Positions 1 to 9,799 of a stretch of 64,000 nucleotides of DNA are shown piece by piece. The notes below the pieces were generated by a model. It was not told the origin of the DNA. It searched no databases and worked only from the letters and a program-made list of their open reading frames with translations. Position numbers and translations under genes: made by a program. The stretch's first letter is position 1, and the number at the start of each line of letters is the position of its first letter. The stretch is from positions 81,496,270 through 81,560,269 of the forward strand of contig JAKGHH010000004.1 of assembly GCA_022828595.1 (NCBI GenBank). Reading direction: 5' to 3'. Origin of the DNA: Nelumbo lutea. Its lineage: Eukaryota > Streptophyta > Magnoliopsida > Proteales > Nelumbonaceae.

Positions 1-235
1 AGAAAATCCTTGCTTCAAACCGTCAAAGAGAAGAGCCACTTGATGGACGACCACCGGAGAGAATGCTTTCCACAGAGAGAATCCTGTTCCAGTCTTAAAG
101 ATTTCCAGAGAAGAGCTGCTGGAGTTTCCTCGAACCGCTGAAGAGAAGAGCCACCGGAGAGAATGCTTTCCACAGAGAGAAGAGCCGCCGGAGAGAATGC
201 TTCAAACGCTCGAACAGGTTTCCGGAGAAGAGTTA
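1..235. repeat. Short purine-rich imperfect repeats
   Basis: The block is built from recurring pieces such as ccggagagaatgctt and agagaagagccac, repeated three or four times with small changes (near 50-75, 140-175 and 185-235). A short open frame over this region looks like a by-product of the repeats and matches no family I know. I see no gene here. Confidence 0.5.
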
Positions 236-299
236 CTTCAGATAACTGCCGAAAGTTTCTTGTCTGGTTTCGATTTTGGTTTTGAATTTTTTATTCAAA

Positions 300-491
300 T
301 AGGTAGGGTTTGGCGAATGGCGATTGAACCATTGGGTTTTGGTTTTGGGCCGATTCAAACCAATAATAATATGGGCGATTTTATTTTGGGTTGGCCCAAC
401 CCAATAACTATAATGGATTGTCCAAAATAGACTTGATAAGATTTGGATCGATTTGGATCCAACCCAAAACCGTCTAATTGACAGCCCTACA
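300..491. mobile_element. Possible right end of a hAT-like MITE
   Basis: The stretch ends in ctaattgacagccctac, which resembles the terminal repeat of the complete element at 927-1311 (tARgggtgtcaat read inward). It is also rich in the same ggattgg/ccaatcc-type words. No matching left end or target duplication could be defined, so this is a tentative partial copy. Positions 492-926 hold nothing I recognise. Confidence 0.3.
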
Positions 492-926
492 TATGACGCA
501 GACTTGTCATTTGGTAACCTCTTTTATTCAAAGTACCTGTTGTGAGAATGTCATCAATAGCAAGTGAGCAACTTACCGTGGAAGTCCTGTATGAGCTCTA
601 AGAATATCCTGGACCTTCAGGCTGCATTGGCATGGTTTTGTGATTCTAAGAATCACCTTCATGTATAGATTTATGGAAATTGTCAGAACTAGTTCTTGTC
701 CTAGGTTCAATTCATTCTAAGAATTTATTCTTTGAACAAAAAAAACAAAAAAAAAAAAATAGTTTCATAAAAGAATCATTGGCTCAGAACTCGTACTTCA
801 GAGTGATGGGTTGCAATCAATTCCAAAGAGGAAACCGCTTCTTGAGTTCTTTTGGACATTTCACTATCATACTAGGAGATTTCACCAACAAGTACCACAC
901 TGATTGCACATTTGATGGATTGCAAT

Positions 927-1311
927 TAAGGGTGTCAATGCACTGGTTTTGGATTGGACCCGGTAAGTCCAAAATCAATTTGGACAGACCAATAAGACAC
1001 ATTGAATTGGATCAATCCAGTCCAAAATATTTATTAGATTGGATTGGACCTGGTTAATCCGTAATAAATTTATATTGGATTGGGTTGGATTAAGCCATTA
1101 TCTGATCCATTAATATAAGATAAGAACATAAATGTCAATGGACCAGGTTTGAATTGAAACAAATCTAAATCAAAAACAGATTGGATGGTCCCGACATTGA
1201 ATTAGATTGGTCCAAAATATTCATTGGATTGGATTGGACCTGGTCTATTTATAATGGATTCATGTTGGACTGGATCGGATTGGACCAAATACAGTCCAAT
1301 TGACACCCCTA
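927..1311. mobile_element. hAT-type non-autonomous foldback element (MITE)
   Basis: The element starts taagggtgtcaatg and ends caattgacacccctaa less one base, giving inverted termini. It is flanked by the identical 8-bp sequence attgcaat at 919-926 and 1312-1319. An 8-bp target duplication with this kind of terminus is typical of hAT-family MITEs. The interior is a run of ggattggacc/ggtccaatcc words that can fold back on itself and has no coding capacity. The 8-mer is itself a palindrome, so it also extends the inverted repeat. Confidence 0.75.
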
Positions 1312-1690
1312 ATTGCAATCTATTCCAAACAAGGTCATATCATTTATTCAGAGAAGCAGAAAGAACAATGGCATGTGGACACCCATGAAAGAACTGGATA
1401 GCTGTAATAGATTTCAAACAAAATGTGAAGTCATGAAGATAAAAGGAGGTATTTTATGGTGCTTATCATTGCAAGTTATCCTACAGTTGGCCCCTTCATT
1501 TGGTTCTCCTGTTGGGGAAATAGAACTATGGGCAGCTGAAACAATCGACTCATAAAGAATAAATAAGCAAACAGAAGCATTAATGAAGTAGATTGATTCC
1601 ATTAAGACAAATAAGAATTTTTTATCAAGAAGATAAAAAAAAAATATTTCTTCAATTGAAAAAAAATTGGCCATATGTAGCTTTGTGGGG
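1312..1690. other. Spacer, nothing recognised
   Basis: Both strands were read. An 80-codon plus-strand frame and an 86-codon minus-strand frame exist here, but neither resembles a known family and they overlap each other. An A-rich tract (about 1630-1670) precedes the LINE remnant. Confidence 0.4.
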
Positions 1691-2088
1691 ACTACTCTTC
1701 AACACAATAAAATAAAGCATGGCAATGTCCTAGGGTGTGAGATTAAATCTTGGCCAATTAAATATCTGGGGCTGCCTCTTAGGGAGAAACTCATGAGACA
1801 TCCTTTTGGGACATGGTAATTGAGAGATGCTCAAAGAATAGGGTGTATTTTGTGGATCTAGGCCATGATAGGAAATATTATCTAACAATTTGAAATAGGG
1901 TGTATTATAGGAGTAGGGAAGACGGTGGATTAGGTTTAGGGTGATTAAAGGATAAAAATATAGTTTTTTTGGGGAATTGATTATGGGGGTTTCCTATGGA
2001 GAGAGTAATTGTAGCATTTGGTGATTGAAAGCATCCATGGACTGGACTCAAACAAGTGGGGTTCTGCATTTAATAGAAACAACACTCT
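1691..2088 (+). pseudogene. LINE reverse transcriptase C-terminal remnant
   Basis: Conceptual translation in shifting frames gives the block found after the catalytic domain of plant L1-type reverse transcriptases: WPIKYLGLPLREK near 1750-1790, then GGLGLG (about 1925-1945) and ESIHGLDSNKWGSAFN (about 2025-2075). Stops and frameshifts interrupt it, so it is dead. The homology resumes at about 2836 after an inserted LTR fragment, again at 8688 after a whole copia element, and finishes with RNase H at 9100-9790, all on the plus strand. I infer that these are pieces of one old LINE copy. The upstream endonuclease and catalytic reverse transcriptase portions are absent from the window. Confidence 0.7.
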
Positions 2089-2835
2089 TGTTGAGTTTTG
2101 GGCAGATTTGTTCAGAATTAGTAGTTGTTTTTCTTTATTTATTGTTTAGATAGGAAGTGGGGACCACAATACTCTTGTTGGGTCCCTTTTCAGTGGTTTT
2201 TTTAAGTTATATATGCAGTTTTATGTGCTAGCCACCCTATAAGGGCATTATAGTCATTTTACCCTTTTTTAATTAAAAGTAAAAATGCTAGTTTGGAGGG
2301 CGGCCAGAATATTGCTCTTTTTTCTTTCTCAATTTCTTCTCTTCTCTTTCTCTTCTTCTTCTTCTTCTTCTTTTTCGTCTTCTTCAAGAAACATTTCTTT
2401 CTTTACAGATTCTTTGGTTCAACAGTTTTCTACTTGTTATCAGAGCAAGACTAGGGTTTCTTGAACTTCTTCCATGCAGACCTAGATCAGATAAATGGCT
2501 GATCGATCTACTTTAGACTACCCAGTTCTTGGATTTTTTGGTGGGTTTCAATCATCAAGAGGGTGATCTATGTTTTGGCATTAAAATCAAGAAGAACTGG
2601 AGTGTGGAGAAGAGTCATAGTCAAGTTGGACTCTTCAATTTTGATCTGATATTGGGCGTTTGGGCCTTGTTGGACTTCTCTAGGTTTTATATAAAGACGG
2701 TATGGTTTCTGGGAGTTTCTGAGCCCTCTAGAGTGATTGATTCACTTTTCTCTCAGGTGGGAGACGGTGGGAGAAGAGGGGCTTCTCTCCGAATAGGCTT
2801 TTCTCCTTCTAGAAAGGTTTGTTACCCTTTTCAAG
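2089..2835 (+). mobile_element. Truncated copia LTR plus leader inserted in the LINE
   Basis: This is a plus-strand LTR (2089-2424, starting tgttgag and ending ttcaaca), a 10-nt gap, a primer-binding-site-like tgttatcagagc (2435-2446) and about 390 nt of untranslated leader. LTR and leader match, in reverse orientation, the 5' end of the copia element at 13058-20427: shared words include gcccttata-type promoter sequence, gcggcca, and leader pieces such as ctagggtttcttgaa and gatcgat. The internal region and 3' LTR are missing, and LINE sequence resumes directly afterward. A 121-codon open frame in the leader (2529-2894) is not a gene. Confidence 0.7.
2435..2446 (+). other. Degenerate primer binding site (initiator Met tRNA type)
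   Basis: The 12-mer tgttatcagagc differs by one base from the standard tggtatcagagc used by plant copia elements. It lies 10 nt after the LTR end, the same spacing seen in the related element whose primer site is at 18205-18216. Confidence 0.7.
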
Positions 2836-3345
2836 AGTCCTTGGAAGGCCATCATATCACTACTTCCTACTCTTCTACAGAACATCCGTTATGATGCTAT
2901 ATCTGGTGAGAAGACTCCTTTAAGCCAAACATTTCTAATAATTTATAATCTATCTACCTTCAAACACGAGGCCATTGCTGAATTTGCTAGTCAAGATAAC
3001 CTTGGTTTTTCTTAGAACCTAGGTCTATGAAGGGGACTAAGAGACTATCAAATTCCCAAGCTTGTGTGGTTGTTAGATACTCAAAAGAGGTCTCTTTCAT
3101 TTCTTCTGGCTCTAGGGTGGATGAGAGAGTTTAGGGTCCAAGTATGAGTGGCTATTTTTATTGTGCTTCTTTTTTTGAAACATTGTACCAATCCAACCTC
3201 ATTCACCCTTTTCCAACTGAAGTCTTGTGGATTGGCTCTGTACCTCCTAAAGTATTGTTTTTTTTTTGTTGAGAGGTAGCTAATATGATATACATGTTAT
3301 TGTGTCCAGAATAAGTGGAAATCCTGGTGTATCCCAAATCACGTG
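2836..3345 (+). pseudogene. LINE remnant, linker and zf-RVT region (first half)
   Basis: Reading across frames gives NIRYDAISGEKT (near 2885-2920), LSQTFLIIYNLSTFKHEAIAEF (from about 2925, shortened in relatives) and, near 3205-3265, FPTEVLWIGSVPPKVLFF. The last is the hallmark start of the zinc-binding zf-RVT domain of plant LINEs. Stops and a poly-T slippage run near 3260 break it. It stops exactly at the insertion point of the copia element at 3346 and continues at 8688. Confidence 0.65.
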
Positions 3346-3694
3346 AGATGAGAATCAGTCCTCTAATATCAGGTTTAAAATCAGTGATTAACAGTGCAAA
3401 TCAGATCTGAATGATAGTGCAAGAGCTGTGTATGTCGAAGAGAAGAGGTAAGAGAAGAAGAAATCGAATTAGTCTTCCTTCTCCTCTAACCCTATTTTAA
3501 TTAATCTCTAAAAACAAATTGATGATGACAAGTATACCCTTAAGTGGGCGGCCAGCTTGGCAGTTACATAAAGAAAATAAAATAAGAACAAATAACAGGC
3601 CCATTAAGTGAGGCCCATCAACATAAAATAAAAGATAAAATAAAGGGCATCACATAAGATGCTGTTAGGGCCCATTCGGGCCAGTCTCTTTACA
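3346..3694 (-). repeat. copia-1 3' LTR
   Basis: This 349-bp direct repeat matches 8410-8687. Read on the minus strand it begins tgtaaagagac right after the purine tract gagtgggag and ends ttctcatct, so the termini are TG...CT rather than the usual TG...CA. It contains about 71 bp (roughly 3470-3545) that are missing from the other LTR. Confidence 0.9.
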
Positions 3695-3808
3695 CTCCCA
3701 CTCAAGCTGAGCATAGATGTCAATCATGCCCAGCTTTATGCTCAGCTTGCTTATATAGTTTGTCAATTTCCCCTTGGGAACTCCCTTGGTCAAGATATCA
3801 GCCAATTG

Positions 3809-6800
3809 CTATTCTGATGTGATAAATGGTAAACAGACTTCTCCTGAAGAGACTCTTTCCCTTATGAAATGCTTATTAACCTCAATGTGCTTAGTTCTAT
3901 CATGCTGATCCGGATTATGTGCAATATTGATAGCAGCTTGGTTGTCACAATAGAGCATCATCGGTTGCTCGTAGTCCACCCCCAATTCCTCTAGAAGGGA
4001 TCGTAGCCATAGTAATTCTGACACACCATGAGTCATTGCCCTGTATTCTGCTTCAGCTGAGGATCTAGCAACTACTGATTGTTTCTTACTCCTCCAAGAC
4101 ACAATATTCCCAGCAACCAGAGGTGGACCTTCTATCATCAATATATCCTACCCAATCTGCATCAGTAAAGGCTTCCGGCTTCATGTGACCATGCTTAGCA
4201 AATAGAATGCATTTCCTTGGAGTACCTTTCAAGTAACACAAAACACTTTCTACAACAGCTAGATGAATATCTCTGGGAAAATGCATAAACTGATTGAGAA
4301 CACTTACTACATAGGAAATATCTGGCCGAGTCATGCAAAGGTATAACAACTTCCCAAGCAGTCTCTGAAACACTCCCTTATCAGACAACGGTGCACCATC
4401 TGTGGTAGAAAGCTTATGATTATGATCAATGGGAGTGGTGATGGGTTTAGCTCCAAGTTTACCAGTGTCAGCAAGAAGATCAAGGACATATTTGCGCTGA
4501 GATATGAATATACCATCCTTAGATCGAGCAACTTCAATGCCCAAGAAATACCGAAGATCTCCCAAATCTTTAATTTCAAATTTAGAGTGGAGAAATGCTT
4601 TTAGTTTACTAGCCTCTTCAATATTACCCGTGACCACAATATCATCAACATAAATAATCAAGGTCACCAAAGAGTCATTTCTCTTCGAGAACAATGTATG
4701 TTCAAATTGTATTTGAATGTAGCCAAAGGAGAAAAGAGCAGCCCGAAATCTCTCAAACCAAGCCCGAGGAGATTGTTTGAGACCATAAAGGGATTTATGT
4801 AGTTTACACACCTTGCATTTCATTCATTTCCCATATACTCCTAGAAGTAGAGACATATAAACCTCTTCATGCAGATCTCCATTCAAGAAAGCATTTTTAA
4901 CATCAAACTGGTGTAGGGGCCAGTCAAAGGTAGTTGCTAGAGAAAGCAAGACCCTAACTGAAGTCATCTTAGCTATAGGAGCAATCAGAGTGATGTTTAA
5001 TGGTAAACACCCATTTACACCCCACTGGTTCCTTCCCTTCCGGCAAGTCCACAACATCCCAGGTATAGTTCTTATGTAATGCTTCAAGTTCAGTCATCAT
5101 AGCATCCCTCCATTCAGGTTGAGACAATGCTTCTGGTACAGACCTGAGTATCACATGTGAAGAGATAGAAGCAAGGAAGGAATAGTAGGAAGGAGAGAGC
5201 AGGTTGTAAGATAAATGTTTGGAGATGCAATGGGTTGTACACTTCTACTTGCCCTTGCGAAGAGCAATAGGAAGGTCAAGGTTAGGGATGAAGGTGGGTC
5301 GATAGGGGACTGACCTGTTTCCTCAAGAACTGTGGAAGTGGCCAGATGCTCTTCTGAAGGAGTGGAAACAACCTGCATATGTCTGAATCTCCGCCTTTGG
5401 TAACACCTTTGGAGAGTAGGAGCAGAAGCAAGAGGAGGATCGGGGGTGGGTCTAGTGGAAGAGGTGGACACCCCATGATCAAACTCACAAGGGATGGGAA
5501 GAGGAACAACTGGAGACATAGCAAATGGTTCATCTGATTTCTCCCCCTCAGGAGGAACACTAAAGAAAGGAGTCAACTCTGTAAAGGTGACATCCCGAGA
5601 TACAAAGCGGGTGCCACGAACTAGATCAAAACAATAATAACCCTTTTGTGTAGAGGCATATCCTAGAAACATGCACTTATGAGCTTTAGGTTCAAATTTA
5701 TGCCTTTGGTGACTATGAATATGCACATAACAAGTACTCCCAAATAAGAGAGTAAGAGAAGAGATCCTCATACGAGAAGAGAAGACTAAAGGGGGTTTTA
5801 AAGCCAATGACCCTGGAGGGCATACGGTTGATTAGGTAGGTAGCAGTATGAACAGCATCTCCCCAAAACCTTACAAGAACATGGGATGCAAATAAAAGGG
5901 ATCTGACAACCTCAACCACATGTTTGTTCTTTCTTTCCGCTACCCCGTTTTGTTGTGGAGTGTAGGAACAATAGCTTTGATTAATAACCCCAAAAGTTTC
6001 AAGGTAGGTGGAGAGGGTTTTCTCAAATACTCCTTAGCATTATCAGAGCGGAATATTTTGATACCCGTATTAAATTGGGTGAGCATGAGTTCATGAACAT
6101 TTTTTACAATGATTGGTACTTCATCCCGGGATTTCATGAGATAAACCCAAGTATAACGAGAATAATCATCAATAAAAAGGATAAAATACCTGTAGCCCCC
6201 CATGGTGGCATGTGATATGGCCCCCACACATCAGAGTGAACAATATGGAAAGGAGAAAGAGATCTTTTATTACTGATTGAATAGGAATGTCTGCAATGCT
6301 TTGCTAGCTCACATGACTCACAATGAAGACTAGATAAAGACACTCCTTTAAACATATCCGGGAACAGATGACTTAAAGCAGAAAAAAGATAAATGACCAA
6401 ACCGAAAATGACATAACAAAATTTTGTTAACAGACTCTAACACAACTAACTCTAAAGCAACTCCCTGAGGTGATCCCAAGGCTTGATCTGGTGTGTCTAG
6501 CAGGTATATTCCATTCGCCTCATGGCCACTCCCAATCGTCCTCTAAGACTGCAGGTCCTAAAAAATACAATGAGTGGGAAAGAAGGTTATGCTGCAGTTC
6601 ATGGACTTTGTTAAGCTACTAACAGATAAAATGTTTGTGTTAAGCTTATGAACATGGAGAACAGAAGATAAGAACAGGGTGTTAGAGGTCTTTATATCTC
6701 CTTTACCAGAGATGGGGGCAAGTGACCCATCGGCCAGGGATATTTTCTCTTTTCCAGAGAGGAGATGGTATAAACAAAAAAGGTTAGATAGGCTTGTCAT

Positions 6801-7943
6801 ATGGTCTGATGCACCAGAATCTATAGTCCAAGGGAGTTTATGATTACCTGAAACTGAAGCATGATTTGCTGAGGCATATGTACCTGAGTGAGCAAAAGCC
6901 GATGAAGATGATGTACTGTTGGAAGGGTGAGTTGAAGAAACCGTAGCTTCCAGGTGATTTAGGAGCCTCCCATACTTCTCAAAATCTAGTTTCATTGTAG
7001 CCAATTGCTCAATAGTTGATTTTTCTTCACTTTCCTTACTTCCCCCCTCAGGCACTGTAGCAGTATTGGCAGTCTTGGATTTTCCCACCTGACTGCCCTT
7101 CTTAGGGTTATTATTGTTCTTAAACCTATCAGGAAGTAGTTCAGGATGAAGCTTCTAGCAGGTGTCCTTTGTATGTCGTGGTTTCTTGCAATATTCATAC
7201 AACTGCTCTTTTTTCTCAGTAGGGCCCTTCGGTTTCATTCCCACATGTGCAAAATGTTCTGTAGATGGACTCTGTAACTGCACTTGCCGCCTACTCTCCT
7301 CACTACTTATCATAGCATATGCCTGTGAAAGAGTAACCTCCTCCCTGGCCAAAATGTTATGTCTGATAATATCAAACTCAAGGTTGAGTCCAATGAAAAA
7401 CTCAAACACCCTATTTCTCTCCACTAGCTTTCTATACATTTCAACATCCTTTTTACTCTCCCATACCACTGTTTCCATAACATCAATTTCCTGTCATAGG
7501 GACTTTAGTATGGAGTAGTAGATTGCCACACTCTTCTCCCCTTGTCTCAGGTTCTTCACATCACTTTTCAATTTGTATGCTCTAGCTACATTCAGTTTCT
7601 ATGATTAGGTCTCGGTTACACTGTCCCATATCTCTTTAGCTGAAGACATCCAGAGATAGCGCTGGCTTATATGATGTTGCATAGAGTTGACTAACCATCC
7701 TATAACAGTATAGTTCTCTTGCATCTATCTTTCAAATTCAGGGTCTGCCTCTTCGGGTTTCACCTTGCTGCCTATGAGATACCTGAGTTTTTCTCTACTA
7801 CAAACATAGATTTTTATAGACTGTGCCCAAGCAAGATAGTTTGTCCCATCTAGCTTAATTGTGGTAACACCCGTCAAAATGGAATCTACTAGAGCAAGTC
7901 CAGAAGCTGGCACCTGCTTGAACTCACTTCCATATGTCTCCAT
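3809..7943 (-). pseudogene. copia-1 gag-pol remnant
   Basis: The frame starts at 7943 and is broken into about ten pieces by stops and frameshifts. In order it shows: a gag N-terminus with KLDGTNYLAWAQS; gag core around 7478-7160 ending in a zinc-knuckle-like YCKKPRHTKDTC whose first cysteine is replaced; a protease with IDSGASDHM near 6825; an integrase zinc-binding end with LHCESCELAKH near 6310; an integrase core with FIDDYSRYTWVYLM near 6165; reverse transcriptase with SLYGLKQSPRAWF and the catalytic YVDDIVVTG near 4640; and RNase H with SWRSKKQ, AEAEYRA and YCDNQAA near 4090-3930. This is the enzyme set that copies and integrates the element. It cannot be translated as one protein now. 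Confidence 0.88.
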
Positions 7944-8397
7944 TAATCAAACAAAAGTTAAAGAACAAAAAATTTTGACTATGTGAACTTACTTGAAGTC
8001 AAACCAAATTTTGGGTGCTTGAAAAGCTAGGGTTTTGCTTCGTCCAGCAGATGGGCGGGAGAGAGAAGACACTGTCGCACCTACCAGAGTAACCCAAACT
8101 CTTCCAAACCTGAACTGCCCTCCTTTAGCAGTCACAAGACACCTTCCAAGCACAGAGCGCCACACCCAAGATTCACCTTTTCTGGTAACTCGAAAATCTC
8201 TAGTCGGCTAGGGTTTCGGGCAGCAGCAAGACAACATCAATTCTTGGCAAAATCTAGCCAGAACTAAACTCTCCAAACCCTTCTACCAACTAGGCAAGTG
8301 ATTTTCTATACTATAGAGAACCTATCTCTCCATACACTCTCTTGATTTTAGAGTGTATAGGAACAAAAGAAAAAAAGAAGAAAGAGGAACTGAACCC

Positions 8398-8409
8398 GCT
8401 CGGATACCA
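8398..8409 (-). other. copia-1 primer binding site
   Basis: On the minus strand this reads tggtatccgagc, one mismatch from the initiator methionine tRNA primer site used by plant copia elements. It abuts the LTR with no spacer. Confidence 0.85.
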
Positions 8410-8687
8410 AGATGAGAACCAGTCCTCTAATATCAGGTTTAAAATCAGTGATTAACAGTACAAATCATATCTGAATGATAGTGCAAGAGCTGTGTATGTC
8501 GAAGAGAAGAGGTAAGAGAAGAAGAAGTCGAATTAAGTGAGTGGCCAGCTAGAAAGTTACATAAAGAAAATAAAATAAGAACAAATAACAGGCCCATTAA
8601 GTGAGGCCCATCAACATAAAATAAAAGATAAAATAAAGGACATCACATAAGAGGCTATTAGGGCCCATTCGGCCTAGTCTCTTTACA
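8410..8687 (-). repeat. copia-1 5' LTR, internally deleted
   Basis: This is a 278-bp copy of the LTR at 3346-3694. The first ~120 and last ~150 bp align with only scattered differences, but a central segment of about 71 bp is gone. The 5-bp target duplication follows immediately at 8688. Confidence 0.9.
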
Positions 8688-8930
8688 ACGTGCATTGGTG
8701 AAGCACTACTCACTTTCTTGTGACTTGCCAATATGGTCAGGAATGGAACCACTTTTCCCTTCCCTTGGGGAGGTAGCTTGTCTGACCCTTTGTCCATTTT
8801 GGAGCTTTTCTCAACCAATATTTTTAGATGTTCTATACTTCTACCAAAAGGCAAAAGATTTTACGGCATTGTACAAGGGCGGCAATATTATGGGGATTGT
8901 GGGGTAGAAAAATGCTAAACTTTTTGACGA
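8688..8930 (+). pseudogene. LINE remnant, zf-RVT region (second half)
   Basis: This continues the LINE after copia-1. The translation CALVKHYSLSCDLPIWSGME (8693 on) sits where plant LINEs have the zf-RVT cysteine/histidine end (C-x-x-C ... HLFLHC ... W). Several metal-binding positions are already lost. Identification rests mainly on its place between the 3205-3265 motif and the RNase H at 9100-9790. Confidence 0.5.
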
Positions 8931-9099
8931 TGAAGGGACTGGAGGTGGTGCCCTGATAGGCCTTTTAAATATAAGAATTGGGCATTGAGCCTTAGCATTT
9001 GAAGAATTCAAAGGTGAAACCAAGGATGACCAGTTTAAGGGTTTGCCAGATTATAGCAGGTTACTACCCGAGAATTCAGAAGAGACGTGGAATGGGTTG

Positions 9100-9790
9100 C
9101 ACCTGAAATAGGAAGATTGAAATTCTATTTTAATGGGTGCAGCCTAGGCAACCCAGGGGAATCAAGAATTGGACGGGTGGTCCTGGGTTGGGCTGTGTTC
9201 CGGGCTTATAGCTTTAAATATGAAATATGAAATACATAATATATTACAAATAATATATGCATGAAATTTATCTTATACTTTATGTAAAATAAAATATTAT
9301 ATATAATGTGTATTATGTATGTATGTATATATGATATGAAGTATAGAATAAAATGACACATAAATGTATAAGTATATTAAACTTATATAAATAATTGCCA
9401 GTCGGGCCTGAACAGAAAACCTAGGCCCACACCTGGAATTTCCAGGCCAGGCCGAGTAGGGCTGAAAATGATCATCCGCCAAGTGGTAAGAGACAACACA
9501 TGCAATATTTGCTTCAGTTTCTCAGATCCAATTGGGCAGGATATTGCCCTAAGAGCTGAAATCCTAGCACCGGTTCAAGGACTAGAGTTAATCTCTGTGC
9601 AAGGGTGGAAGCATAGAGATGTGGAGGGAGATTATCAAACAGTTATTGCATGGATGCAATCTACTGAGGACATTCCTTGGGTTTACGGACCACTAGTAAA
9701 ACAAGCTCAATCTTTGGGCAATCAATTGAATAGCTAGTTCAAGTGGGTGCCTCAGTTTGCTAATGTTTTGGCTGACACTGTTGGACCCCA
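9100..9790 (+). pseudogene. LINE C-terminal RNase H domain, split by a foldback
   Basis: The first half, KFYFNGCSLGNPGESRIGRVV (9118-9180, listed shortened in databases as an FDG..NPG..G motif), is followed by an inserted AT-rich foldback. The second half reads FSDPIGQDIALRAEILAPVQ and VEGDYQTVIAW (9515-9660), ending near VLADTVG at 9785. These are the RVT_3 RNase H signatures of plant LINEs, with the AE and EGD acidic positions retained. An 89-codon open frame covers the second half. It is the 3'-most protein piece of the same LINE. Confidence 0.75.
9181..9470. mobile_element. AT-rich foldback inserted in LINE RNase H
   Basis: The segment separates two halves of a continuous RNase H reading. 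Its ends are GC-rich and loosely inverted (cctgggttgggctgtgttcc near 9183 against ggcccgac/ggcctagg words near 9393-9425), and the middle (9235-9385) is almost pure A/T. Flanking cgggtggt and caagtggt could be an 8-bp target duplication with two mismatches, as in hAT MITEs. Boundaries are approximate. Confidence 0.5.
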
Positions 9791-9799
9791 GGTGGATAA

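Larger units (their letters stand above)
3341..8692 (-). mobile_element. Complete Ty1/copia retrotransposon (copia-1), nested in the LINE
   Basis: The element (3346-8687) is flanked by the perfect 5-bp target duplication acgtg at 3341-3345 and 8688-8692. In minus orientation the 5' LTR is 8410-8687, the primer site 8398-8409, a broken gag-pol lies at 7943 to about 3800, a purine tract sits at 3695-3704, and the 3' LTR is 3346-3694. Domain order is gag, protease, integrase, reverse transcriptase, RNase H, which is copia-type. The coding region carries many stops and frameshifts, so the element is inactive. It interrupts LINE sequence that reads on from 3345 to 8693. Confidence 0.9.

Noticed and set aside
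2529..2894. 121-codon plus-strand open frame
   Set aside because: It lies in the untranslated leader of a copia LTR fragment (same sequence as the copia-2 leader) and runs into LINE remnant.
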